A DNA stretch of 64,000 nt from Flavobacterium sp. WV_118_3 (GTDB taxonomy: Bacteria; Bacteroidota; Bacteroidia; Flavobacteriales; Flavobacteriaceae): NCBI RefSeq assembly GCF_039778605.1, contig NZ_CP156060.1, positions 868,001-932,000 on the forward strand. Reading direction: 5' to 3'. Below are positions 1 through 8,261 of the stretch, in pieces. Below the pieces are notes generated by a model. It was not told the DNA's origin. It saw only the letters and a program-made list of their open reading frames with translations, and searched no databases. The position numbers were made by a program, and so were the translations under genes. Positions within the stretch are counted from its first letter, which is position 1; each line of letters starts with the position of its first letter.

Positions 1-459
1 TTACCCGTTAAAGAAACAAAAGTTTTAGTAGCCGAATTAAACATTTTATTAGCCAATTTTCAGGTGTATTACCAAAATCTGAGAGGTTTGCACTGGAATA
101 TCAGAGGAAAGCGCTTTTTTGATTTACATGTGAAGTTTGAAGAATTATACAACGATGCACAGTTAAAAGTAGATTTGATTGCGGAACGGGTGCTAACCTT
201 AGGAGCAACGCCGCTGCATACTTTCGACGATTATATTAAAAATAACAAACTGCCAGTTGGTCGCAATATTTCCAACGACGAAGAAGCCGTTCATTTGATT
301 ATTGCTTCGTTAACCGACCTGTTAAAAATTGAACGAGTAATCCTGAGTCAATCGGCCGAAATTGATGACGAAGGAACCAACTCTATGATGAGTGACTTTA
401 TTAAAGAGCAGGAAAAAACTATGTGGATGATGAAAGCCTGGTTGGAAGAAGAAATTTAA
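1..459 (+). CDS. dps: Dps-family DNA-binding ferritin, 5' end missing
   Basis: The reading frame is open from base 1, so the gene begins outside the window; a GTG at 64 is internal. Visible are 152 codons, nearly the whole four-helix ferritin-like fold. The segment GLHWNIRG, followed about ten residues later by a helix with D and E residues (FEELYNDAQLKVD), is the Dps ferroxidase signature: the His of the first helix and the Asp/Glu of the second are supplied by two subunits at the dimer interface. Known family role: dodecamers bind DNA and oxidise and store iron using hydrogen peroxide, protecting DNA during stress and starvation. A long hairpin terminator follows directly, so it ends its own transcript. 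Confidence 0.9.
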   Translation, partial: LPVKETKVLVAELNILLANFQVYYQNLRGLHWNIRGKRFFDLHVKFEELYNDAQLKVDLIAERVLTLGATPLHTFDDYIKNNKLPVGRNISNDEEAVHLIIASLTDLLKIERVILSQSAEIDDEGTNSMMSDFIKEQEKTMWMMKAWLEEEI

Positions 460-483
460 AAGACTGAAAATTCATAAAAATTT

Positions 484-540
484 AAAAGTTAAGTGAAAAA
501 GTATTAAAGAAATATTAATTGTTTTTCACTTAACTTTTTT
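484..540 (+). terminator. Intrinsic terminator after dps
   Basis: A 17-bp perfect stem (484-500 with 522-538) and a 21-nt loop, followed by a T run. It lies 25 bp after the dps stop codon. Confidence 0.75.
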
Positions 541-568
541 TACATCATTTTTTTTGTAAGTTCGCGGC

Positions 569-856
569 ATGAAAGTATTGGTAAAAATAGTATTATTTCT
601 GTTTATCACTTTTCTGGCAACTCCTACCATTGTTGGGTTCCTGAAAAGCGATACCGATACGTCTATGGTTTACAGCCTTTCTGAAGAAGAAACGGTAAAA
701 GAAATCAAAGAAACCAAAGCACAGCTGAAATTCGAATTCCAGGATCCGGTTTTCTTTGCTCCAAAGCAAAACGCTGCGGTTATTACCTTCGAAAACACTC
801 TGAAACACGACAATCGTTTTAGAGAAATCTTTTCTCCACCTCCCGAACAGGTATAA
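569..856 (+). CDS. Small secreted or membrane-anchored protein, unknown function
   Basis: This is a 95-residue protein that I do not recognise. Residues 1-25 are strongly hydrophobic after a basic start (MKVLVKIVLFLF), fitting a signal peptide or one N-terminal membrane anchor. The remainder is polar with a charged stretch (EEETVKEIKETK) and ends in a proline-rich tail (SPPPEQV). It has its own short upstream region after the dps terminator (a TAAGTTCG sequence, one mismatch from the Bacteroidota -7 element, is about 12 bp before the ATG) and lies 81 bp before the SulP gene. Small anchored proteins of this kind are common next to transporters, but no functional link is visible. Confidence 0.65.
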   Translation: MKVLVKIVLFLFITFLATPTIVGFLKSDTDTSMVYSLSEEETVKEIKETKAQLKFEFQDPVFFAPKQNAAVITFENTLKHDNRFREIFSPPPEQV

Positions 857-887
857 TTCAATTACAGGAACATTTATGTTCGCTATT

Positions 888-908
888 TAAGCGTATTCTA
901 CACGCTTA
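888..908. promoter_or_regulatory. Inverted repeat upstream of the SulP gene
   Basis: TAAGCGT and ACGCTTA form perfect 7-bp arms around a 7-bp spacer, centred about 40 bp before the SulP ATG at 938. It could be an operator or a small mRNA hairpin; no T run follows, so it is not a typical terminator. Confidence 0.35.
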
Positions 909-937
909 CAATCTAATTGTATTATACTTTATCGGTT

Positions 938-2536
938 ATGACAAAAAAAATCAATCTTTTTGCTAACCTGAAGGCTGACTTTGCTTCGGGTTTAGTAGTA
1001 TTTTTGGTTGCGTTACCGTTGTGTCTTGGTATAGCCATGGCATCGGGTGCACCATTATTTTCAGGAATTATCGCCGGAGTGGTCGGGGGTATCATTGTGG
1101 GATATTTAAGCCAATCGCATATTAGTGTTTCGGGTCCGGCTGCCGGGTTAACAGCTATTGTACTGACAGCCATTACCGACCTGAACGCGTTCGACGTATT
1201 TTTACTGGCCGTTTTTCTGGCCGGATTAATCCAAATCATCTTAGGGTTTATTAAAGCCGGAAGTATTTCCAACTATTTTCCAACCAATGTTATTGAAGGA
1301 ATGTTGGCCGGTATCGGAGTGATCATCATATTAAAACAAATTCCGCACGCTGTTGGATACGACAGGGATTTTGAAGGTGATCAGGCGTTTGTGCAAATGG
1401 AAGGCGGAAATACGTTTTCATCGCTTTTAGGCGCACTGGATTATATCAACATGGGTTCAGTGATCATTACGCTTATATCGATGGCGATTTTGATCTCCTG
1501 GGATAAAATCGGTTTCCTAAAAAGAATCAAACTGGTTCCGGGCGCATTAGTGGCGGTTATCCTGGGAATTTTAATCAACGAGATATTTTTACAAACGGGG
1601 AGTTCGCTGGCTATTGCAAAAGAGCATTTGGTAGCCTTACCGGTGATGTCTTCTTTTGACGATGTAAAAGAGATTATTGTACTACCGGATTTTACCGCTA
1701 TTACAAATCCGAAAGTATGGATGGTGGCCTTTACAATCGCTATCGTGGCTTCTATTGAAACCTTATTGTGTATCGAAGCAGCCGACCGTATGGATGTGCA
1801 CAAACGATTCACCAACACCAATGTGGAATTAAAAGCACAAGGGGTAGGGAACATGGTAAGTTCATTGTTAGGTGGTTTGCCTATGACATCGGTAGTGGTA
1901 CGTTCGTCTGCCAATGCCAATGCGGGGGCACAATCAAAAATGTCGTCGATTATCCACGGATTTTTATTATTGATCAGTGTGGTAAGTATTCCGTTTGTAT
2001 TAAACAAAATTCCTTTGGCAACTTTAGCGGCCGTTTTATTACTGGTAGGTTATAAATTGGCCAAACCGGCAGTAATCATGCATTTCTGGCATAAAGGAAA
2101 ATACCAATTCGTTCCGTTTATCGCGACTTTATTAGGGGTTGTTTTTACCGATCTTCTAAAAGGGGTGTTGTTGGGAATTGTAATCAGTGTATTTGCCGTA
2201 TTGCGTGGAAATCATAAAAGAGCCTACAATTTCCGTAAGGAAGAATACCACGATGGCGATATCATTCATATCGACCTGGCGCAGGAAGTTTCGTTCCTGA
2301 ACAAAGCCGCTATCAAAAATACATTAAACGAAATCCCGGAAAACTCGAAAGTGATCATTAATGCATCCGATACGGTTTATATCGCGCATGACGTACAGGA
2401 TTTGATCAAAGAGTTTAAAGCCATCCGCGCTGTAGAAGACAATATAGAAGTGCATTTGGTCGGTTTTAAAGACGTATACGAACTGGAAAATACCCGTTCG
2501 GATAAGAAGAACGTATTTGTAGAACATTCAAAATAA
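938..2536 (+). CDS. SulP-family anion (probably bicarbonate) transporter with STAS domain
   Basis: The protein has 532 residues. ATG 938 is preferred over the in-frame TTG 917 because MTKKINLFANLKADF is the usual SulP beginning. About ten to twelve hydrophobic segments span residues 15-420, with the family signature SGPAAGLTAIV near residue 65. A hydrophilic STAS domain (about 430-532) follows. SulP proteins exchange or co-transport sulfate, bicarbonate or other anions across the inner membrane. Two beta-carbonic anhydrase genes follow on the same strand, which favours bicarbonate as substrate (inference). An inverted repeat lies just upstream. The substrate cannot be read from sequence alone. 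Confidence 0.88.
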   Translation: MTKKINLFANLKADFASGLVVFLVALPLCLGIAMASGAPLFSGIIAGVVGGIIVGYLSQSHISVSGPAAGLTAIVLTAITDLNAFDVFLLAVFLAGLIQIILGFIKAGSISNYFPTNVIEGMLAGIGVIIILKQIPHAVGYDRDFEGDQAFVQMEGGNTFSSLLGALDYINMGSVIITLISMAILISWDKIGFLKRIKLVPGALVAVILGILINEIFLQTGSSLAIAKEHLVALPVMSSFDDVKEIIVLPDFTAITNPKVWMVAFTIAIVASIETLLCIEAADRMDVHKRFTNTNVELKAQGVGNMVSSLLGGLPMTSVVVRSSANANAGAQSKMSSIIHGFLLLISVVSIPFVLNKIPLATLAAVLLLVGYKLAKPAVIMHFWHKGKYQFVPFIATLLGVVFTDLLKGVLLGIVISVFAVLRGNHKRAYNFRKEEYHDGDIIHIDLAQEVSFLNKAAIKNTLNEIPENSKVIINASDTVYIAHDVQDLIKEFKAIRAVEDNIEVHLVGFKDVYELENTRSDKKNVFVEHSK

Positions 2537-2671
2537 GTAAATTAAAAAAGTAACTAATAATAAATAAGCGAAAAATTAGAGCGGTTTCTGGATTAATGAG
2601 TAATTTTAAAGCAATTTAAAAGCTTACTTTTTAGGAGAGCCTAATCATTACGCTTCCAAAAAATCATAAAA

Positions 2672-3310
2672 ATGAAAGCACATACAGCAGAAACACAAGC
2701 TACAGTAACACCAGCAAAAGCACTTCAGTTTTTAAAAGAAGGTAACGCACGATTTGTAAACAATTTAAAGGTGAACCGAAATTTATTGGAACAGGTAAAT
2801 GACACGAAAGACGGTCAGTTTCCTTTTGCAATCGTTTTAAGTTGTATCGATAGTCGTACTTCAGCCGAATTGATTTTTGATCAGGGATTAGGGGATATTT
2901 TCAGTGCAAGAATCGCCGGAAATATTTTAAATGACGATATTTTGGGAAGTATGGAGTTTGCTTGTAAACTGGCCGGTACCAAACTAATCGTTGTTTTAGG
3001 ACACAGCAAATGCGGGGCGATTAAAGGAGCGTGTCAGGGTGCCGAATTAGGACATCTGACAAATCTTTTAAGTAAAGTACAGGTTTCGGTTAACGAAGTA
3101 AAAGCCGAAATGCCTGGAGTTGATCCAACCGATCCGACTTTGGTAAGTGCTGTTGCACAACATAACGTAATCCATACTATGGATGATATTTTGGACAGAA
3201 GCGACGTATTACGCGAACTTTTCGAATCAGGACAAATTGGAATTGCCGGTGCCTACTATGATATTGAAACCGGTGAAGTTCAGTTTATGAAAGAAGTTTT
3301 ACACGACTAA
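2672..3310 (+). CDS. Beta-carbonic anhydrase
   Basis: A 212-residue zinc enzyme interconverting CO2 and bicarbonate. The zinc ligands and the Asp-Arg dyad of the beta class are visible: Cys58-x-Asp60-x-Arg62 (SCIDSRTSAE) and His111-x-x-Cys114 (GHSKCGAIKGA). The length is normal for the class. No signal peptide is seen, so it is cytoplasmic. It lies 135 bp after the SulP gene and 32 bp before a second, quite different beta-carbonic anhydrase, so the three probably work together in inorganic carbon uptake and hydration. The 135-bp gap before it is AT-rich and may carry its own promoter. Confidence 0.92.
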   Translation: MKAHTAETQATVTPAKALQFLKEGNARFVNNLKVNRNLLEQVNDTKDGQFPFAIVLSCIDSRTSAELIFDQGLGDIFSARIAGNILNDDILGSMEFACKLAGTKLIVVLGHSKCGAIKGACQGAELGHLTNLLSKVQVSVNEVKAEMPGVDPTDPTLVSAVAQHNVIHTMDDILDRSDVLRELFESGQIGIAGAYYDIETGEVQFMKEVLHD

Positions 3311-3342
3311 AAAAGGATTCGTTTCCGGAAATACAGATCATA

Positions 3343-3978
3343 ATGAGTGAGTTTTATAAAAAGTTAATCGAGAATAACGAAAAATGGGTCGAATCGAAGT
3401 TAAGTGACGATCCGGATTATTTTATTCGGTTATCCCAAAGTCAGAAACCACCATTATTATGGATCGGTTGTTCCGACAGCCGTGTTCCGGCAAATGAAAT
3501 TATTGGCGCGCAACCGGGCGAAGTATTTGTACACCGGAACATTGCCAATATGGTCGTCCATTCCGATATGAATATGTTGAGCGTACTCGACTATGCCGTA
3601 AACGCACTAAAAGTCAAACATATTATTGTATGCGGACATTATGGTTGTGGTGGCATTAAAGCCGCAATGACCAACAGTTCGATCGGGATTATCGACAATT
3701 GGATTCGACATATTAAAGATGTATACCGTCTCCATAAAAAAGAACTCGATGCGATTCCCGACGAAAATGATAAATTCAACCGTTTTGTCGAATTAAATGT
3801 AACCGAACAGGTATATGACCTGGCCAAAACCTCCATTGTACAGGCGGCCTGGAAAGAGGAACAGGAGTTGCATTTGCACGGTTGGGTTTACGGGTTACGG
3901 TCCGGTTATATTACCGATTTAAAAGTCAATTTAAGTTCCGATAAGGACTTAGATGAAATATACCAATTGGATTTATAG
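3343..3978 (+). CDS. can: Beta-carbonic anhydrase (Can-like)
   Basis: A 211-residue cytoplasmic beta-carbonic anhydrase. Zinc and catalytic residues are Cys43, Asp45, Arg47 (GCSDSRVPANE) and His99, Cys102 (CGHYGCGGIKAA). It resembles the E. coli Can type more closely than its neighbour, since it keeps the classical CSDSRV motif and the VHRNIANM segment. It is 32 bp after the first carbonic anhydrase, so probably cotranscribed, and is followed at once by a strong terminator. Two distinct paralogues in tandem suggest different regulation or kinetics rather than a recent duplication. Confidence 0.93.
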   Translation: MSEFYKKLIENNEKWVESKLSDDPDYFIRLSQSQKPPLLWIGCSDSRVPANEIIGAQPGEVFVHRNIANMVVHSDMNMLSVLDYAVNALKVKHIIVCGHYGCGGIKAAMTNSSIGIIDNWIRHIKDVYRLHKKELDAIPDENDKFNRFVELNVTEQVYDLAKTSIVQAAWKEEQELHLHGWVYGLRSGYITDLKVNLSSDKDLDEIYQLDL

Positions 3979-4007
3979 AAAAGGCTGTCGGAAGACAGCC
4001 TTTTTTT
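3979..4007 (+). terminator. Intrinsic terminator of the SulP/carbonic anhydrase group
   Basis: Stem AAAAGGCTGTC/GACAGCCTTTT with GGAA loop, then a T run, starting at the stop codon of the second carbonic anhydrase. Confidence 0.85.
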
Positions 4008-4027
4008 ATTTGATCAACTCTGCTAAC

Positions 4028-4056
4028 ACCTGACAGGTTTCCAAAACCTGTCAGGT
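4028..4056. repeat. Palindromic REP-like element
   Basis: A 13-bp perfect stem (ACCTGACAGGTTT and its complement) with a 3-nt CCA loop. It sits between two convergent genes just after a separate terminator and has no T tail. It looks like a dispersed extragenic palindrome; only one copy was noticed in this window. Confidence 0.5.
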
Positions 4057-4066
4057 CTAATAGGTT

Positions 4067-5269
4067 TTAGGATTCAATATCCAGATTTTCGTTAAAAGCC
4101 GAAGGTAATAATTTCGGAATAAATTTGATCAGGATGGGAAGAAGTAAACTACCACCTGGCAAAAGGAAAATTGTTAGTGATGGAATCGTTTTACAAATAT
4201 CCAGTAATTGCTTTTTCATTTTTTTCTTTTCCTTCGGATCCAGGTCTTTGTGCGTCGATTTGGCCAGTAATACCATTAATTCTCCGCTTTCGCTGATCTC
4301 CTTTAAAAGACGGTTTTTATTGCGTGTAATCAGGACAATTACGTTTTGTGTCGCCTGATCATAAAAATGCTTTACCGGATTGGAATAACGGAAATACGGA
4401 ATTTCCTTCTGGTATTTCATAATGAATTCATCGATGGCACAAATACTTTCAACCGCATATTCCCGATCGATTTGTAATTGTTCCGCGAGGTTGTACATAA
4501 ACCGGGTTTCCGATTCTTCGAGAACGGCATCACTCCACAGCGCCATACCGGTAATATCCAACAAATAGTTTTTTTCCAGAGGCGAACTGAAATAGTCCAG
4601 CTCAAGCATTTGAATGTCCTGAATACTCAGGGTGTTAAACTTGGTAAAACGCACAGAAGATTCAAACAACTTGATCAGTAAATCATCGTAATTCGATTTG
4701 TTGGTTTTGGTATTTAACGCCAAAGTCACAAGGTTTACAATGGTTTCTTCCAGTTTTTTCAGATAATTGTTCGGAATTTCCCCATGTAACAGGTATTGAC
4801 GAAAGGCCAGTACGTCCATAAACAGTAAGGCATTGGTCAGGATATGGGAGAAGTTTTTACTGATGATGTTATCGTTGGTACGTACCCGCTCACTGATCAT
4901 TTTCTCCAGTTCGTTGCTCGGCATGGAACTCGGTAGCATCTTTTTGAGCAGGTTAAACCCTTCCGGATTCATCTGGTTGTAAAAAACAATGGCTTTTTGG
5001 ATAAATATCTTGGGATCGGAGTCATGAGTAATCAGACCATAAACACCATAGAGACTGTTTAATAGTGCAACTTTGGTCAGTTCTTCCGAAGTCCAGCCTT
5101 TGGTTTCAATGGGTTTGTCGGTCACAAAATTGACCACATGGCCGTAAATAAATCCGGTTTTACGAACGCTGTTATAGAATTCTTTGGGGTATACCACAAC
5201 AGGTAACGGCAAAGGATCTTGCTTAATAAAAAACTTATCTATCCAACCGTTAATTGAAGGGTTAATCAT
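4067..5269 (-). CDS. LETM1-like protein with central TerB-like helical region
   Basis: The protein has 400 residues. The C-terminal part carries the LETM1-type signature: a lysine-rich helix (DPKEKKKMKKQLLD) followed by a hydrophobic hairpin rich in Pro/Gly/Leu (LLPGGSLLLPILIKFIP). The middle (about 215-285) has an acidic helical pattern like tellurite-resistance TerB domains (ALWSDAVLEESETRFMYNLA). Eukaryotic LETM1 is an inner-membrane ion-homeostasis protein; bacterial homologues are uncharacterised, so a membrane-associated role is inference. It is transcribed alone, convergent with the carbonic anhydrases. No signal peptide is seen. Confidence 0.7.
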   Translation of the reverse strand: MINPSINGWIDKFFIKQDPLPLPVVVYPKEFYNSVRKTGFIYGHVVNFVTDKPIETKGWTSEELTKVALLNSLYGVYGLITHDSDPKIFIQKAIVFYNQMNPEGFNLLKKMLPSSMPSNELEKMISERVRTNDNIISKNFSHILTNALLFMDVLAFRQYLLHGEIPNNYLKKLEETIVNLVTLALNTKTNKSNYDDLLIKLFESSVRFTKFNTLSIQDIQMLELDYFSSPLEKNYLLDITGMALWSDAVLEESETRFMYNLAEQLQIDREYAVESICAIDEFIMKYQKEIPYFRYSNPVKHFYDQATQNVIVLITRNKNRLLKEISESGELMVLLAKSTHKDLDPKEKKKMKKQLLDICKTIPSLTIFLLPGGSLLLPILIKFIPKLLPSAFNENLDIES

Positions 5270-5346
5270 TGTCTGAAATTATTCCACAAAGCTACTTTTT
5301 TTATTTGTCGGATAACAATGATGTCGATAAGTTTTTAAAAAATAGT

Positions 5347-5392
5347 ATCCGGAAGCATTTTGTAAATTTGAGAAGGCTTCCGGATTATTTTT
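5347..5392 (-). terminator. Terminator after sodC
   Basis: A 10-bp stem ATCCGGAAGC/GCTTCCGGAT (5347-5356, 5376-5385). It has T-rich sequence on both sides, so it can act in either direction, and lies just downstream of the leftward sodC gene. Confidence 0.6.
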
Positions 5393-5917
5393 TTAACGGA
5401 TAATTGCGGTACAAGCCACACGTCCGCCGGCATTACCAGTTGGTTGCGTTACGAAATCATCCGCTCCCTGATGAACAATAATGGCTTTTCCAAGAACGTC
5501 TTTCGTCGCATCGCCACATCCGATACACCATTCGTCTGTGGTAAGTGTGATTTTTCCATTTCCTTTCGCATCGGCTGTAAAATTACCGATATCACCTTTA
5601 TGGTATTCTCCCTGGCCCCATTTACCGTGTTTTTTAAACGTTGGATTCCAGTGTCCGCCGGCAGAAGTGGCATCGGCAGAAGAACAATCTGCTTTTTCAT
5701 GGATATGGATGGCGTGTACGCCTGGTGTTAATCCGGAAACAGCAGCTGTAAAAGTTACTTTGCCGTCTTTTTCGGTAAAGGTTACTGTTCCTCCGGTTTT
5801 GGTATTACTTTTCGGTTCTAAAGCAATTTTCAACTCGTTTATTTTCGATTCGGTTTTGGTTTTACACCCGGTTAGGAGTGTGCTTAGTCCCATAGCAACC
5901 AGTAGTATTTTTTTCAT
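5393..5917 (-). CDS. sodC: Cu/Zn superoxide dismutase, lipoprotein
   Basis: The product is 174 residues from ATG 5917; the six extra upstream codons are not needed because MKKILLVAMGLSTLLTGC is a complete lipoprotein signal with lipobox LTGC. The mature protein shows the SodC fold: copper ligands in AIHIHEKADCS, the shared and zinc-binding His/Asp in GGHWNP and EYHKGDIGNF, and the C-terminal GGRVACTAI with the active-site Arg and the disulfide Cys. It converts superoxide to oxygen and hydrogen peroxide in the envelope. Transcribed alone. Confidence 0.93.
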   Translation of the reverse strand: MKKILLVAMGLSTLLTGCKTKTESKINELKIALEPKSNTKTGGTVTFTEKDGKVTFTAAVSGLTPGVHAIHIHEKADCSSADATSAGGHWNPTFKKHGKWGQGEYHKGDIGNFTADAKGNGKITLTTDEWCIGCGDATKDVLGKAIIVHQGADDFVTQPTGNAGGRVACTAIIR

Positions 5918-5975
5918 AATTTGTGTTTTTATCAAATTTAAGGATTTTTTAATCCGATAGGGATGTAAATCGCAT

Positions 5976-6015
5976 AAAAAAACCGCCTGACATTGCTGTT
6001 AAGCGGTCTTTTTTA
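5976..6015 (-). terminator. Probable terminator of the fatty acid oxidation operon
   Basis: A short stem (ACCGC 5982-5986 with GCGGT 6003-6007) is flanked by an A run and a T run, giving a T7 tail on the leftward strand after the acyl-CoA dehydrogenase. Confidence 0.5.
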
Positions 6016-6046
6016 AACAAACTAAACCAAAAATAGTTATTGCCTA

Positions 6047-7837
6047 TTAATAACAGTAATGATTTTCTTTTATCAATTTGTCGGCAATAATTTCTCGTAG
6101 TGCCACTACATTTGGCACATTCGTATATTTTGTAAAGCGACGTAGTCCCATTAACATCATGCGTTGCTCGTCACCTTCGGCAAAAGAAGCGATTCCTTCT
6201 TTTCCTTTTAGGGTAACGATATCTACCGCATGGTACAGGTATAACTGCGCCATTGCAATTTGTTCTTTTACATTTTCGGCACCGTTGGCTTTGGCTGTTT
6301 TTTCAGTACGTAAGATGGCACTTTCCGCAACATAAATTTCAATCAGCATGTCGGCAGCCGCCATTAACAACTGTTGGTGTTTGTCCAGATCCGGTCCGTA
6401 TTTTTGTACGGCACTTCCGGCTACCATCAGGAAGGCTTTTTTCAATTTGCCAATCAGTTCTTTTTCTTCAGCGAATAATTCCGAATAATCCGGAGTATCA
6501 AAAGAAGGAATACCCATTAGTTCTTCGGCTACTTTCATAGCAGGTCCTAACAGATCTACATGCCCTTTCATTGCTTTTTTGATTAACATTCCTACGGATA
6601 ACATACGGTTGATCTCGTTTGTTCCTTCGTAAATACGGGCAATACGGGCATCACGCCAGGCGCTTTCCATAGGGGTGTCTTCCGAGAATCCCATACCTCC
6701 AAAGATTTGGATTCCTTCGTCGGAACAGTTTTGCATATCTTCCGATACAGCTACTTTCAGGATCGAACATTCGATCGCGAATTCTTCCACTCCTTTTAAT
6801 TCGGCTTCCTGATGGGAAACACCATCGGCGATACGGGCGTTGATTCGATCCTCGATGCTTTTGGCAGCACGATACGAAGCACTTTCTCCGGCATAACACG
6901 AAGCAGCCATTTCGGCTATTTTGGAACGGATCGCTCCAAAGTTGGCAATTGGTGTATTAAACTGAATGCGTTCGTTGGCATATTTTACCGCTCCGGAAAT
7001 CGTTCTGCGTTGTGCATCCAAACAAGCAGCAGCCAATTTGATACGACCTACGTTTAGTGCGTTCATGGCGATTTTAAATCCTTCACCACGTCCGGCCAGC
7101 ATATTTTCTACCGGTACTACGGTATCGTTAAAGAATACCTGACGGGTAGAAGAGGAGCGGATTCCCAGTTTGTGTTCCTCTTCTCCAAGGGTGATTCCGT
7201 TATTCGGTACATTTTCTACGATAAATCCGGTGATGTTTTTGTCGTCTTCAATTCGGGCGAATACGATAAAAACGCTACAGAAACCGGCATTGGAAATCCA
7301 CATTTTTTGCCCGGTGATTTTATAGCTTTTTCCGTCTTCCGACAAAACAGCTTTGGTTTTTCCGGAATTAGCATCCGATCCGGCTCCCGGTTCTGTTAAA
7401 CAGTAGGCGCCAAACCATTCGCCTGAGGCCAGTTTTGGCACGTATTTTTTCTTTTGTTCTTCTGTTCCGTATAGGGTAATGGGCATGGTTCCGATTCCGG
7501 TATGCGCTCCAAATGCAGTAGAGAATGATCCGGTAGCACCGGAAATATAATCACATACCAGCATGGTCGATACAAATCCCATTTCCAATCCGCCATAAGC
7601 TTCCGGAACGGCAACTCCTAAAAGTCCCAGTTCTCCGGCTTTACGCATGCATTCTTCGGTAAAAGCATAGTCTTTCTTTTCAAAACGGTCTTTGTTTGGC
7701 CATAATTCTTTATCGACAAACTCTTTAACCGAGTCACGCATCATTAACTGCTCTTCTGAGAAATCCTCAGGCGTGAAGATGTCTTCACATTTTGTTTCTT
7801 TTACAAGGAATTGACCTCCTCTGGTGATGTTTTCCAT
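6047..7837 (-). CDS. Acyl-CoA dehydrogenase
   Basis: A 596-residue FAD enzyme for the first step of fatty acid beta-oxidation (acyl-CoA to trans-2-enoyl-CoA). Residues about 25-420 have the normal acyl-CoA dehydrogenase arrangement: FAD-binding segments YCLTEPGAGSDA and KMWISNAGF in the middle domain, and the catalytic Glu in RIYEGTNEINR. A further C-terminal helical domain of about 170 residues marks the long subgroup, related to the VLCAD/ACAD9 type and common in Bacteroidota. Last gene of the leftward beta-oxidation operon. It is separated from the thiolase by the S23-type cassette, so it may depend on read-through across that insert. Confidence 0.93.
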   Translation of the reverse strand: MENITRGGQFLVKETKCEDIFTPEDFSEEQLMMRDSVKEFVDKELWPNKDRFEKKDYAFTEECMRKAGELGLLGVAVPEAYGGLEMGFVSTMLVCDYISGATGSFSTAFGAHTGIGTMPITLYGTEEQKKKYVPKLASGEWFGAYCLTEPGAGSDANSGKTKAVLSEDGKSYKITGQKMWISNAGFCSVFIVFARIEDDKNITGFIVENVPNNGITLGEEEHKLGIRSSSTRQVFFNDTVVPVENMLAGRGEGFKIAMNALNVGRIKLAAACLDAQRRTISGAVKYANERIQFNTPIANFGAIRSKIAEMAASCYAGESASYRAAKSIEDRINARIADGVSHQEAELKGVEEFAIECSILKVAVSEDMQNCSDEGIQIFGGMGFSEDTPMESAWRDARIARIYEGTNEINRMLSVGMLIKKAMKGHVDLLGPAMKVAEELMGIPSFDTPDYSELFAEEKELIGKLKKAFLMVAGSAVQKYGPDLDKHQQLLMAAADMLIEIYVAESAILRTEKTAKANGAENVKEQIAMAQLYLYHAVDIVTLKGKEGIASFAEGDEQRMMLMGLRRFTKYTNVPNVVALREIIADKLIKENHYCY

Positions 7838-7850
7838 TTTTATAGTTTTT

Positions 7851-7890
7851 TAGATAGAAGATAAAAGAGAAAAGAAGAAAGATTAACGAT
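7851..7890. repeat. Purine-rich flank of the S23-type cassette (3' side)
   Basis: A purine-rich stretch containing AGAGAAAAGAA (7866-7876). The same 11-mer occurs inverted on the other side of the four-helix-bundle gene (8276-8286). It overlaps the stop codon of that gene. Confidence 0.4.
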
Positions 7891-8236
7891 CTAGCTTACT
7901 TATAAATCCTGATATCATCTTTTGAAATTCGATAATTTTATTTTCAATTGTTATTACTGTTTCCTCTTTTATGTACCCATTTTGGAAGGCAATCAAGAGT
8001 TGTGTTTGTAATTCGTATGAAGATCCTAAACTTATATTTAGAAAATATTGAAACTGTTTATTACTTCTACTGGAACCTTCTGCAATATTGGAAGGCATGG
8101 AAATGGAGCATCGATTCATTTGACTTACAAGACCGTATACTTCAGTTTTTGGAAAAGTTTGGCATACTCTATGAGTATCAGCTGCGATTTCCATCGCTAA
8201 AATCCAAATTTTCATATTCTTGAAGTTGTGTCTCAT
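7883..8236 (-). CDS. Four-helix-bundle protein (S23/avd-like)
   Basis: The 117-residue helical protein has the hallmarks of the S23 four-helix-bundle family: an N-terminal FKNMKIWILAMEIA helix, the conserved YGLVSQMNRCSISMPSNIAE core, and NKQFQYFLNISLGSSYELQT. Members occur inside 23S rRNA intervening sequences, as Avd accessory proteins of diversity-generating retroelements, and as stand-alone genes scattered through Bacteroidota genomes; the role of stand-alone copies is unknown. Here it interrupts a beta-oxidation operon and is bracketed by purine-rich inverted sequences, suggesting insertion as a cassette. No reverse transcriptase or rRNA is nearby. Confidence 0.85.
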   Translation of the reverse strand: MRHNFKNMKIWILAMEIAADTHRVCQTFPKTEVYGLVSQMNRCSISMPSNIAEGSSRSNKQFQYFLNISLGSSYELQTQLLIAFQNGYIKEETVITIENKIIEFQKMISGFISKLDR

Positions 8237-8261
8237 TAACTCCTTCTTTCATCGTCAGTAC

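Noticed and set aside
1441-2007. 188-codon leftward open frame
   Set aside because: It lies entirely antisense to the SulP gene, whose protein is clearly real; the antisense product has no recognisable pattern.
5481-5960. 159-codon rightward open frame over sodC
   Set aside because: Antisense shadow of a well-supported Cu/Zn superoxide dismutase.
7883-8236. Diversity-generating retroelement suggested by the Avd-like protein
   Set aside because: No reverse transcriptase, template repeat or variable repeat is visible near it.
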